NCBI GenBank assembly: GCA_008015155.1 | Contig: SSFA01000024.1 | Coordinates: forward strand, 122,290 to 186,289 | Reading direction: 5' to 3' | DNA: 64,000 nt | Source: Thiothrix sp. | GTDB taxonomy: Bacteria; Pseudomonadota; Gammaproteobacteria; Thiotrichales; Thiotrichaceae | Part shown: positions 27,794 through 36,420 of the stretch, in pieces | How positions within the stretch are numbered: the first letter of the stretch is position 1 | Layout of the letters: each line of letters opens with the position of its first letter | Translations under genes and position numbers: made by a program | The notes under the pieces: model-generated | The model's input: the letters and a program-made list of their open reading frames with translations, nothing else | What the model was told of the DNA's origin: nothing | Database searches by the model: none

Positions 27794-28735
27794 TTACTCC
27801 GGCAAATATTGACGGCGGGTATGGCCATCCACCCCACCATTAATCGCCCACTCGGCGTAGTTTTCATTGCAAGTGACCCAATCTTCTTTCGGCTGCCAGT
27901 CGGCGGTTAAATAATCCTCATCCGAGTAATATTCAGCCAAGCCACCGCAAGGATTATTTACATACCAGAAATAGGCTGAGGAAATCGGATGGCGGCCGGG
28001 GCCAATTTGGGTTTTCCAGCCACAACGCGAAATATGCAAACCGCCGCCAAAAACTTCATGAATATCGCGCACCGTAAAGGCCACGTGATTCACGCCACGG
28101 CGAGTTTCCGACACGCGCAATAAAAACATATCATGATGCCCGCCTGCTGGATTACAGCGCAAAAATACCCCACGATGAGGGTAACGATCGGAAACTTGAA
28201 AGCCTAATAATTCGCGGTAAAACTGCTCGGTTTGCTCCAAGTTAGGCGCGAAAAATACTACATGCCCGACTTTGACCGGCTCAGCACGATCATAGACGGT
28301 ACTGCGCTCATCAATACGCGCATCGGGTCGATCATAGGTATTCATCACCGAACCTTTGACGGGCGCGTGGTGACGCTCACTGACACGAAAGCCGATACAC
28401 ATCCCATTTGGATCTATAAAGCGTTCTATACCATCGCGTGCTGCCACCTGCGGTACTTCAGGATGAGACTTGAGCTTAGCCACTAAGGCATCCACATCCG
28501 CTTGCGACTCTACTCCCCAAATCACTTCCCGCAAAGTAGAGCCCGTTTCAAACGCAGGAGCTAACTCAGGATTATCCAATTTACACACTTCAATCTGCGA
28601 GCCATCTTGGGTGCTAAAGAGTAAATGCTCAGCCTCAGTGGTAAGGGGTTTTAAGCCCCAATCGGTAAAAAAACGTTGGGCGCTTGCCATATCCTCGACC
28701 CCATAAGTAATGCGGTCAATGCCAGTAATAGCCAT
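27794..28735 (-). CDS. VOC-family extradiol ring-cleavage dioxygenase
   Basis: A 313-residue two-domain vicinal oxygen chelate protein. The C-terminal catalytic domain shows iron-ligand candidates in VGHVVFFAPN (His), VNHVAFTV (His) and GGLAEYYSDED (Glu), the 2-His-1-carboxylate triad of catechol 2,3-dioxygenase-like type I enzymes. It should cut the ring of a catechol-like product next to the hydroxyls. The substrate is unknown but would be made by the Rieske system and an SDR from the same operon. The SD motif GGAG precedes the ATG, 9 bases after the ALDH stop. Confidence 0.85.
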   Translation of the reverse strand: MAITGIDRITYGVEDMASAQRFFTDWGLKPLTTEAEHLLFSTQDGSQIEVCKLDNPELAPAFETGSTLREVIWGVESQADVDALVAKLKSHPEVPQVAARDGIERFIDPNGMCIGFRVSERHHAPVKGSVMNTYDRPDARIDERSTVYDRAEPVKVGHVVFFAPNLEQTEQFYRELLGFQVSDRYPHRGVFLRCNPAGGHHDMFLLRVSETRRGVNHVAFTVRDIHEVFGGGLHISRCGWKTQIGPGRHPISSAYFWYVNNPCGGLAEYYSDEDYLTADWQPKEDWVTCNENYAEWAINGGVDGHTRRQYLPE

Positions 28736-28744
28736 GATGTTCTC

Positions 28745-30202
28745 CTAGTACGCCCAAGGATTGGGAGTCTCATTCAAGCCCCAATACACACTCTTTTGTT
28801 GCTGATAAGCGCGAATGCCATGCCGACCTTTTTCACGCCCCAAACCACTATCCTTAAAGCCGCCAAAGGGTGCGGATACCGAAAAGGTTTTATAAGTATT
28901 AATCCACACGGTTCCAGCTTGCAAAGCACGCGCAATCCGCCAGGCCTTTTGATAATCACGCGTCCAAAGCCCAGAGGCTAAACCAAATACACTGTCATTG
29001 GCTTGGGCTAATAAATCGGCTTCATCCTTAAAGGGTAAAACGACTAATACAGGGCCAAAAATTTCCTCTTGGCAAATCCGTGCTTGATTGTTTAAGCCGC
29101 TGATAATGGTAGGTAAATAATAAGAACCTGCCGCATATTGTTCACCTTCCGGTGCTTTGCCTCCGGTTAACAGCTTGCCGCCTTCCGCTAAGCCGACTTG
29201 CACATAACTATCCACACTCTCGCGATGGGAAGCACTCACCAACGGGCCGACTTGCGTGGTCGGATCTTCAGGATGTCCAACCCGCAATTGCTCAGTGCGC
29301 TTTACCAATTCACTGACAAATTGATCATAAAGAGTGGCTTGCACAAACAAACGTGCTCCTGCAATACAAGCTTGTCCAGCGGAGCTGAAAATGCCGTATA
29401 ACACGCCTTGTAAAGCATGCTCTAGATCGCAGTCATCAAATACAATCGTCGGGGATTTGCCGCCTAATTCGAGTGAAATCGGCATGAGTTTTTCAGCAGC
29501 AATATGCGCTAATTTACGCCCTGTCACTGTGCCGCCGGTAAAGGAAACCTTTTTCACCAAAGGATGGCGCACAATTGCATCGCCTACCACCGAACCACGC
29601 CCGGGCAGAATGCTGAGTAAACCTTTAGGCAAGCCCGCTTGCTCAAATAGCTTGCCTAATTCCAAGGCTAATAAAGGTGTAGCATCGGCTGGTTTAACCA
29701 CCACTGCATTACCCGCAGCGAGTGCAGGGGCGATTTTTTGCATTTCACTAGCAATCGGCGAATTCCACGGAGTAATGGCTCCAACCACTCCCATTGCTTC
29801 GTGAATACTTAAAGTCATATAGCTGCCGCGTGAAGGCGTTAATTCTTCCTCCAGCGTTTCACAAGCCGCCGCAAAATAGCGACACGTACCCGCTGCGCTC
29901 ATGACTAAAGCCCGCGTTTCACCCAAAGGCTTGCCATTGTCACGAGTTTGTAACTGGGCTAAACGCTCGACATCCGCTGTGATTAAATCGCTGACTTTGT
30001 AGAGCACACTAGCGCGTTGATGCGGCAATAAAGCGGCCCAAGCAGGCCAGGCGGCATGTGCTTTTTCAATCGCTTCTTGCGTGTCTTCAATACTCGCGGT
30101 GCTGACTTCAGCCGTTACACTGCCATCGGCTGGAAAATGGCTAGGCGTGATCGCACCACGGCCTTGACGCCATTCGCCCGCGACTAAAATGGGTTCAGCC
30201 AT
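28745..30202 (-). CDS. aldehyde dehydrogenase (aromatic operon)
   Basis: A 485-residue NAD(P)-dependent aldehyde dehydrogenase: TPWNSPIASEMQKIAPALAAGNAVVVKPAD, ELGGKSPTIVFDDCD (general base Glu), SAGQACIAGARLFV with the catalytic Cys in GQACIAG, and the EEIFGPV cofactor motif. It probably oxidises an aldehyde or semialdehyde formed after ring cleavage or by the TPP enzyme. The start at 30202 (MAEPILVAGEW) has AAGGAG 7 bases upstream; a neighbouring ATG one codon earlier is equally possible. It directly follows the aspartate-dehydrogenase-like gene. Confidence 0.9.
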   Translation of the reverse strand: MAEPILVAGEWRQGRGAITPSHFPADGSVTAEVSTASIEDTQEAIEKAHAAWPAWAALLPHQRASVLYKVSDLITADVERLAQLQTRDNGKPLGETRALVMSAAGTCRYFAAACETLEEELTPSRGSYMTLSIHEAMGVVGAITPWNSPIASEMQKIAPALAAGNAVVVKPADATPLLALELGKLFEQAGLPKGLLSILPGRGSVVGDAIVRHPLVKKVSFTGGTVTGRKLAHIAAEKLMPISLELGGKSPTIVFDDCDLEHALQGVLYGIFSSAGQACIAGARLFVQATLYDQFVSELVKRTEQLRVGHPEDPTTQVGPLVSASHRESVDSYVQVGLAEGGKLLTGGKAPEGEQYAAGSYYLPTIISGLNNQARICQEEIFGPVLVVLPFKDEADLLAQANDSVFGLASGLWTRDYQKAWRIARALQAGTVWINTYKTFSVSAPFGGFKDSGLGREKGRHGIRAYQQQKSVYWGLNETPNPWAY

Positions 30203-30213
30203 CATTGCACTCC

Positions 30214-31011
30214 TTAAATAACAATCCAATCGCCGCCATGCCGCAATGCACGCACCGCACTCAAAGCCGCTAAGGTTGAAGTTTTAGGGTTATCCACCAA
30301 GGGTTTACCGCGCAACTCAATATCAAATTCGCCAAAACTGCCGCGTGCATGAATGCGATGCACATTACCTTTCACGGTGGGATCAGCGACTAAACGCACG
30401 CGAGTTTTTTCAAAGCCTAAGCCAGCCAACGCAATAGTGGCAGCGACATTGGCATTGGCGGGGAATTGACGCGCTGCTTCACGCGCATTGCCTTCATAAA
30501 AGGCAGTCGGTTCGGTGAGGCTCTTTAAATCCAATAATTGCTCAGCCGGAGAATTCAGCCAACTCAAAGGGGGTTTGCAGGAGCTATAAATCACCTCATC
30601 CAAGCCACCTTCACGGGCTGCTGCTAAGGCATCAATGCCTGCTACCGCACCGGCTAGAATATGCAATTGGCTTTTGCCCGCTTGAGCGGCGGCTTCTAAT
30701 TGATCCATTAGCGCTTTATTGGCTAAAGCACCGACTGAGACCACGCCAAAATCAATGCCTTTCGCTAAAAATTCAGCGCCATATTGCTCGACCGCACCAT
30801 GCCCCGCACATTCCAAGGCAAAATCTGGCACTGCTTCGCATTCCTCCAACGAGGTCACAATATGAATCCCAGAACCTGCCAACGCCGCCTCGGTTTCGGC
30901 ACGTTGCGCTTCACGAATGAGTAAATGGCTAATCTGTAAATGATCCGGCAGCTCCTGCAACACTTTACGCGCCATCGCGCCGTGACCAATTAAAAGAATA
31001 TTCTTTTTCAT
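30214..31011 (-). CDS. aspartate dehydrogenase-like protein (NadX/DUF108 family)
   Basis: A 265-residue protein with a Rossmann start (LLIGHGAMAR), an ECAGHGAVEQYG segment, VVSVGALANKALMDQL, LAGAVAGIDALAAAREGGLDEVIYSSCKPP and NANVAATIALAGLGF. These are the hallmarks of L-aspartate dehydrogenase. The known reaction is NAD(P)-linked oxidation of aspartate to iminoaspartate for NAD synthesis. Within an aromatic degradation operon, flanked by a TPP enzyme and an ALDH, the homologue may instead act on another amino or imino acid. This reassignment is inference. Confidence 0.82.
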   Translation of the reverse strand: MKKNILLIGHGAMARKVLQELPDHLQISHLLIREAQRAETEAALAGSGIHIVTSLEECEAVPDFALECAGHGAVEQYGAEFLAKGIDFGVVSVGALANKALMDQLEAAAQAGKSQLHILAGAVAGIDALAAAREGGLDEVIYSSCKPPLSWLNSPAEQLLDLKSLTEPTAFYEGNAREAARQFPANANVAATIALAGLGFEKTRVRLVADPTVKGNVHRIHARGSFGEFDIELRGKPLVDNPKTSTLAALSAVRALRHGGDWIVI

Positions 31012-31016
31012 GCCTG

Positions 31017-32666
31017 TTACTCCGCTTTTTTCCGTACCGGTGGGCCTGCAAAGGCTTTGGCGAAGGGGCCTATTTGGGTCATATCCACCTCCACTAAGAC
31101 GGGGCCTTTTAATTCAAAAGCTTGGCTCAAAACACCCTCAGTTTGGCTCATATCCTCTAGGCGCAAAAAGGCCAGGCCCATGGTTTTGGCAAGCTCACCA
31201 AAGTCAGGCGTATGCAATTCAGTGTAATAATGCCGCCCACCATACACCGCATCCTGAATATTGCGAATCACGCCATACCGCCGATCATTCATCACTAGCA
31301 TCACCAAAGGTGCTTGCTCTTGAACCGCCGTGGCTAATTCGCCCAAATTCACATAAAAACCACCGTCCCCAATCAAGGCAATAGTTTTACGTTCGGGTCG
31401 CGCTAGTGCCGCACCAATGCCCATTTGCATACCTTGTCCAATCCCACCGCCGAGCGCATGGACACCATCATAGGGGGCAAAGATTTTGAGCAGTCGATTG
31501 CCCCAAATGCTGTTGGACAGGGTAATGTCGCGCACCCAGTTAAAGTCGCGCCCCAAAACTTTTTGTAAGCTTGTCACCAGTGGCTCATACGGCCCCAAAC
31601 CTGATCTGACTTCATCCTCAGCACCGGCACGCGCTTGCGCAATATCAGCACTGAATTGACTATCAATCTGCATGCGCCCGTCTAGTAAATCCGCTAGTGT
31701 GTCAAGGCTTGCCGCGCTATCGCCACAAATCGAGTATTGCGCTGGATAACTGCGGTTTTCCGCTAAGGGATCAGCGTCGATTTGATACAGCGGCTTGGGT
31801 AATTTGACGTGATATTTCAGGGTTTCATTGCTGCGTAAGCGTGAACCTACGACCAGCATCGCATCACAAGTTTGATACAAAGCTTCCACGCTAGCTTGAG
31901 TGGTAAAAGCCCCTAAGGATTGCGGATGATCTTCCGGTAATACGCCACGGCCTTGCACACTGGTAATAATCCCAAAGCCCATCTCGGCTAAACGCTTGAC
32001 CGCCGCCGAAGCATGACGCGCCCCACCACCTAACCAAATCAGGGGGCGTTTGGCTTTAGCTAAATCATTGGCTAGACGCTGAATGGCTTCAGGGTGGGGC
32101 CTAGCCGCAGGAATCGGTAAAGGCGCTAAATCTTGCGGCCAGTCGATTTTAGCCTGTTGAACATCAATCGGGATTTCAATGCTCACCGGGCCACGTGGGG
32201 CTGTCATCGCCTCGCGCACCGCTTGTTTTAAAATCGGTAAGGCGGTTTCGGGGGTGAGCACGCGATACGCTGCTTTGGACACCGCTTTCAGCATATCCAA
32301 TTGCTTATGCGCTTCGTGAATATAGGCGCGTTGCTTATCCAGATAGGGGATTTCGATTTGCCCCGTGATATGCAAAATGGATGAACCAGCGGTTAAAGCT
32401 TCAACCATCGCACCCGCTGCATTACCCGCTGCGGTTCCGGTGCTGGTGACACACACACCTAAGCGATTGCCCACGCGCGCATAGCCATCGGCCATATTGG
32501 TGGCTCCCGCTTCACCGCGTGCCATAATAAAACGGATTTTTTCGCGGCGCCCAAAGGCATCTAAAATCGGCATGTTGTGAATGGAAATAACGCCAAACGC
32601 CATTCCTACCCCGCACTGCTCTAAGAAAGCGGCGACTACATCGCCAACGGTTGTTTGCTCAGACAT
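31017..32666 (-). CDS. thiamine pyrophosphate-dependent enzyme (acetolactate synthase/decarboxylase family)
   Basis: A 549-residue three-domain TPP enzyme. The N-terminal domain has the catalytic Glu region FIMARGEAGATNMADGYAR, and the C-terminal domain has the TPP/Mg motif ALIGDGGFYVNLGELATAVQE with the trailing NDRRYGVIRNIQ. No transmembrane part or regulatory subunit is nearby, and the location argues for a 2-oxoacid decarboxylase or carboligase rather than acetolactate synthase. It could decarboxylate a 2-oxo acid from ring cleavage, giving the aldehyde for the downstream ALDH. It overlaps the SDR gene upstream by 8 bases. Confidence 0.85.
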   Translation of the reverse strand: MSEQTTVGDVVAAFLEQCGVGMAFGVISIHNMPILDAFGRREKIRFIMARGEAGATNMADGYARVGNRLGVCVTSTGTAAGNAAGAMVEALTAGSSILHITGQIEIPYLDKQRAYIHEAHKQLDMLKAVSKAAYRVLTPETALPILKQAVREAMTAPRGPVSIEIPIDVQQAKIDWPQDLAPLPIPAARPHPEAIQRLANDLAKAKRPLIWLGGGARHASAAVKRLAEMGFGIITSVQGRGVLPEDHPQSLGAFTTQASVEALYQTCDAMLVVGSRLRSNETLKYHVKLPKPLYQIDADPLAENRSYPAQYSICGDSAASLDTLADLLDGRMQIDSQFSADIAQARAGAEDEVRSGLGPYEPLVTSLQKVLGRDFNWVRDITLSNSIWGNRLLKIFAPYDGVHALGGGIGQGMQMGIGAALARPERKTIALIGDGGFYVNLGELATAVQEQAPLVMLVMNDRRYGVIRNIQDAVYGGRHYYTELHTPDFGELAKTMGLAFLRLEDMSQTEGVLSQAFELKGPVLVEVDMTQIGPFAKAFAGPPVRKKAE

Positions 32667-33447
32667 GACGTGCTAGTCCTCCAGAAATATCTAAATGAGT
32701 ACCCGTGGTATACGACGCTAAGGGCGAGGCCAAAAATACAATGGCGCGCGCGGGTTCTTCAGGGCGCCCTAAACGCCCTAAGGGGATTTCTTTTTGCTGC
32801 GCCAATTCTGCCGACCATGCTTCCCAAGATTGATCGGGATCAGTGCGTTGCTGATAGCGTCTGCGCCACTGCCCCGACTCCACCAAGCCTAATAAAATAG
32901 AATTCACCCGAATCGGCACTAACTCCACTGCTAGTGAATGCACTAGATTCAAAAGAGCGGCGCGAGCAGCTGAAGTCGCCACCATATGCGGCTCAGGCTG
33001 TAAGGCCAGTAAGGAATTCACGCAGACAATCGAGGCAAGGTCAGACTGTTTTAAATACGGCAAAAATGCCCGTGTGGGGTGGATGACACTAAAGATTTTT
33101 AAATCTAATTCTTCGCGCCAAGCTTCATCCGTGGTAGAAGCAAAGGTAGACACCCGTCCTTGTCCGGCATTATTGATGAGGATGTCTACTTGCCCCCATT
33201 GCTTATGCACGGCCTCGGCAAAGGCTTGGGTTTGATCGGCATCCAACACATTACAAGCATAAGCCAAGCTCTCTACCGACGGAAACTCGTGTTTTAAAGC
33301 CTCATGTACCGCCGTTAAACGCTCCACATCGCGCCCACAAAAGGCGACTTTCGCACCTTCAGCCAGTAATAATTTCACGGTGGCTAAACCAATGCCTGAG
33401 GAACCTCCGGTGACTACGGCGACTTTATTTTGAATTTGGAAATCCAT
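32659..33447 (-). CDS. short-chain dehydrogenase/reductase (aromatic operon, second copy)
   Basis: A 262-residue SDR with TGGSSGIG cofactor loop at about 12-19, NNAGQGR and NSLLALQPEPHMVATSAARAAL. In the last segment the usual Tyr-x3-Lys active site is replaced (HMVATSAAR), so the catalytic Tyr and Lys are not where expected. It may be an unusual or inactive SDR, or use a different residue set. The start at 33447 is supported by GAGGTG 3 bases upstream; a longer frame exists but overlaps the regulator gene. It overlaps the TPP enzyme gene. Confidence 0.8.
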   Translation of the reverse strand: MDFQIQNKVAVVTGGSSGIGLATVKLLLAEGAKVAFCGRDVERLTAVHEALKHEFPSVESLAYACNVLDADQTQAFAEAVHKQWGQVDILINNAGQGRVSTFASTTDEAWREELDLKIFSVIHPTRAFLPYLKQSDLASIVCVNSLLALQPEPHMVATSAARAALLNLVHSLAVELVPIRVNSILLGLVESGQWRRRYQQRTDPDQSWEAWSAELAQQKEIPLGRLGRPEEPARAIVFLASPLASYTTGTHLDISGGLARHV

Positions 33448-33457
33448 GCGCACCTCA

Positions 33458-34264
33458 TTACGCTGATAAGCGCTTAATGTTTGTGTAGCCAAGACCTAAG
33501 GACAGTTGCTCAGCCGCGCTTAGCACTTGCTCTAATAAATCCCCGTGTAAACGCTCCCGATCCACTTCACCTTCACGCATAATCAAATTAATCACCGCTA
33601 CTACTTTGCTACTGGCATCACGCACAGGTACGGCAATCGCATTAATACCTTTTTCAAAAAAGCCTTCGCTAATGATGTAGCCGCGCTGGCGATCTTGTTC
33701 GAGTAAACGCTTAAGCTCAGTGAGATTAATGGGAGTTTGTTTGGAGGTACTGACCAAGAGACTATCGTGATAGAGCTCATCGAGTTTTTTGCTAGACAAC
33801 TCCGATAAAAACATCCGCCCCATACTGGTGGCATGTGCGGGTAAACGTGTACCCACACCAATATTAAAATTCAGTGCAGAATGGCCGGGGAAGCGCAGCA
33901 AATACACCACATCGCGCCCATCACGAATCACTAAATGGGTCGAAAAGCGGGTATCGTCACGCAAGCGCTCCAAAATAGGTCGGGCTAATTCGGTAATATC
34001 TTGGGGAGCTAAAAACGCAAAACCCAAGCCTAATACTGCTACCCCTAATTGATAGCTGCGCCCGCCATTGGCTCTCACCAGAAAGCCTGCACTTTCCAAA
34101 GTTTGTAATAAACGAAATACGGTGGTACGCGGAATCCCTAATTCCTCAGCAATTTCCGGCGCATCCAAGACCTGCCGATCACGCCGAAACATACGCAAAA
34201 TATCCAAGCCACGCATCAGGCCGGGTACGAGGTAAGTATTGTCTTTTTCTTGCTCTTGACTCAT
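33458..34264 (-). CDS. IclR family transcriptional regulator of the aromatic operon
   Basis: A 268-residue regulator with an N-terminal winged helix (LDILRMFRRDRQVLDAPEIAEELGIPRTTVFRLLQTLESAGFL) and a C-terminal IclR effector domain (LPAHATSMGRMFLSEL; GINAIAVPVRD). IclR proteins control aromatic catabolism, often as activators binding the pathway substrate. The gene sits mid-operon, overlapping the hydrolase gene by 4 bases. The probable target is the pair of related 18-bp sites upstream of the ferredoxin gene (40856-40892). Confidence 0.92.
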   Translation of the reverse strand: MSQEQEKDNTYLVPGLMRGLDILRMFRRDRQVLDAPEIAEELGIPRTTVFRLLQTLESAGFLVRANGGRSYQLGVAVLGLGFAFLAPQDITELARPILERLRDDTRFSTHLVIRDGRDVVYLLRFPGHSALNFNIGVGTRLPAHATSMGRMFLSELSSKKLDELYHDSLLVSTSKQTPINLTELKRLLEQDRQRGYIISEGFFEKGINAIAVPVRDASSKVVAVINLIMREGEVDRERLHGDLLEQVLSAAEQLSLGLGYTNIKRLSA

Positions 34265-35094
34265 ACAGCACCTTTGAGAAATTGACTGAGAATCTGATTA
34301 AAGGCCTGCGGTGCTTCGATATAACTAGCATGACCCGCGTTAATAATTTCAAAGCGCTCGGCTTTAAAAGCCTGTGCGACTTGTTGCACGCCCTCGGCTG
34401 GCGTAATCGTATCCGCACTACCGGCTATCACCAGCACCCGTTTAAGGGCAGGACTGGCATCAGCTAATAACCTGCCTTGCGCTAATAACTCGGAAGCCTG
34501 CGCATAGCCTGCTGGCACTAAGCGGCGCATATTATATTGGACTAAGGCTAAGTGTTCGGCTGAGGCTTGCGGCGAGAGTAAATTCGCGGCGCGCTGCTCA
34601 GCTAAACCCTGTGGGCCTAACGCTTGCATTTGGGCTAAACGCTCCCGCAATTTAAGCTCACGAACTTGTACATCCGCCGTACCATAGCCTTGTGCAGCAT
34701 TGGCGAGAATTAAGCCTAAGACTTGTTCAGGATGCGCTTTGGCAAACGAGGCTGCCATCAGCGCGCCCAAAGAATGTCCCAAGAGATAAACCTGCTGCAG
34801 ATTTAAAGCAACCAAGAATTGCTGTAGGGCTTGCGCATACTCAGCCGCTTTCGGTTTGGCACTAGTTAAACGAGTCGATTCACCATAGCCCGGCGCGTCC
34901 CAAGCCACTAAATAATACTCAGCACTTAAAGCCTGAAACTGCTGCACCCACGACCCCGACCCCGAGCCAATGCCATGCAATAGCACCAAAGCGGGCTTAG
35001 CAGGATTTCCGGCACTGCGATAGCTAAAGCTTTGGGCATCCAGCCTTAGCATTTGCAGCGGAAATTGTTCAAGGTGGTCAATGAGTGCAGCCAT
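34261..35094 (-). CDS. alpha/beta-fold hydrolase (possible meta-cleavage product hydrolase)
   Basis: A 277-residue hydrolase: LLHGIGSGSGSW (oxyanion hole), GHSLGA nucleophile elbow at about residues 113-118, AGSADTITP (acid) and NAGHASYIEAP (His). The layout is like BphD/XylF-type hydrolases that split ring-cleavage products into a 2-hydroxydienoate and an acid. With an extradiol dioxygenase in the same operon, that role is likely. The natural substrate is not known. It begins 4 bases after the cupin gene. Confidence 0.85.
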   Translation of the reverse strand: MAALIDHLEQFPLQMLRLDAQSFSYRSAGNPAKPALVLLHGIGSGSGSWVQQFQALSAEYYLVAWDAPGYGESTRLTSAKPKAAEYAQALQQFLVALNLQQVYLLGHSLGALMAASFAKAHPEQVLGLILANAAQGYGTADVQVRELKLRERLAQMQALGPQGLAEQRAANLLSPQASAEHLALVQYNMRRLVPAGYAQASELLAQGRLLADASPALKRVLVIAGSADTITPAEGVQQVAQAFKAERFEIINAGHASYIEAPQAFNQILSQFLKGAV

Positions 35095-35098
35095 AGTC

Positions 35099-35635
35099 TT
35101 AATCGCGTTTAATGCTTGCTAAAGGATGATCCGGTGGATAGGTCGGGGTAATCGGTTTCTTAGCCCCTAACATCACACACATCAGTGCATCTTCATCACC
35201 CACATTCACTTCACCGCGATATACACCGGGTGGAATGGAGATTAAATCGCGATCGCCCGCAATCATTTCCCAAGTTTCACCGTCTTTTTCGCACATGATT
35301 TTCACTTTGCCGCGCATCACGAAAAAGATTTCTTCTACATCGGTATGAATATGCATCGGCCCTTCATGCCCAGCCGGAATAATCATGGTGGAGAAGGTGA
35401 AATGCTCAGACGGCACGGTATTCATATCACTCGATACGCCCGTACCCCCCGTACCCACATAACGCATTTGCGCTCGGCGGTATTTCGGGTCGTAATCGGC
35501 TTGGAATTTTAGGGCATTCCAGTCATAACGGCGTGAAGCAAAACTAGCAACACGCGACTCCATCCATTGGGCAAAACTAGCCCCCTCAGGGCGCTCCCAA
35601 GAAGGGCGTTGAGTGGCTTCAGTAGCATCAGACAT
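35099..35635 (-). CDS. cupin-domain protein
   Basis: A 178-residue single-domain cupin. Metal-binding motif 1 is GHEGPMHIHTDVEEIFFVMRGKVKI (His, His, Glu) and motif 2 is in DLISIPPGVYRGEVNVG, where the usual His is not obvious. Such cupins act as dioxygenases, isomerases or sugar/aromatic binding proteins. Here it may be a second ring-cleavage or an isomerising enzyme. The start is preceded by GGAAATA and lies 29 bases after the second SDR stop. Confidence 0.8.
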   Translation of the reverse strand: MSDATEATQRPSWERPEGASFAQWMESRVASFASRRYDWNALKFQADYDPKYRRAQMRYVGTGGTGVSSDMNTVPSEHFTFSTMIIPAGHEGPMHIHTDVEEIFFVMRGKVKIMCEKDGETWEMIAGDRDLISIPPGVYRGEVNVGDEDALMCVMLGAKKPITPTYPPDHPLASIKRD

Positions 35636-35664
35636 CGTTATTTCCTCACAAACTCACTTTTAAA

Positions 35665-36420
35665 TTAATGCATGACGAAGCCGCCATTCACGGGCACTAA
35701 TTGCCCGGTAATAAAGCGTGCTGCATCGGATAAGAAAAACACCACCGATCCTGTGACATCATCGGGCTGCTGTTCGCGTTGTATCGAGCGGCCTTCCACA
35801 TACAAACGATGACGCGCGGCGGGTACATACTCCGTGGCTTCGACCAAAGTCAGGCCGGGGGCAATGGTGTTGACGGTAATATTAAATTCACCTAATTCGC
35901 GAGACATGGAGCGCGACATGGCAATCACCGCGCCCTTACTCGCTACATAGTGCATTAAGCGCGGTGCACCCCATAAAGCGGTGTCGGAGGCAATATTAAT
36001 CACCGCTCCTGCACCGGCTTGTTTAAGATGCGGCATGGCAGCGCGAGTCATTAGCCATGTGCCACGCACATTAACAGTCATGACGCGATCCCACGTTTCA
36101 AGATCAATCTCGTCCATGAGCTTGCCGCCAATGCCGGTCGCAATCGCTGCATTATTCACCAAGCCATCCAAGCCACCCATCAGCTGTGCTGCTTGATTGG
36201 CGCATTCAGTAATCGACTCAGGCTTGGCTAAATCCAAAGAGACGAAATCGACATTGAAACCTTGCGCTTTAAACTCGCTAACTGCTTGCTCACCACGTTC
36301 TTGCAGAATATCGGCAATCACGACTTTGGCTCCGGCTTCGGCAACCGACTGGGCAAAGGCATAACCCAAACCGCGGGCGCCACCCGTAATCAAAACCCGT
36401 TTATTCGCTAAAAGGCTCAT
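35665..36420 (-). CDS. short-chain dehydrogenase/reductase (probable dihydrodiol dehydrogenase)
   Basis: A 251-residue classical SDR: TGGARGLG at about 12-19, NNAAIATG, a conserved Ser and the active-site Tyr-Lys in MHYVASKGAV, and C-terminal PVNGGFVMH. It directly follows the Rieske oxygenase gene with a 4-base overlap (ATGA), so it is the natural candidate to rearomatise the cis-dihydrodiol to a catechol for the extradiol enzyme. Confidence 0.88.
   Translation of the reverse strand: MSLLANKRVLITGGARGLGYAFAQSVAEAGAKVVIADILQERGEQAVSEFKAQGFNVDFVSLDLAKPESITECANQAAQLMGGLDGLVNNAAIATGIGGKLMDEIDLETWDRVMTVNVRGTWLMTRAAMPHLKQAGAGAVINIASDTALWGAPRLMHYVASKGAVIAMSRSMSRELGEFNITVNTIAPGLTLVEATEYVPAARHRLYVEGRSIQREQQPDDVTGSVVFFLSDAARFITGQLVPVNGGFVMH

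Noticed and set aside
29334..29804. 156-codon plus-strand open frame opposite the aldehyde dehydrogenase
   Set aside because: It is antisense to conserved ALDH sequence, has no ribosome site and a composition typical of a shadow frame.
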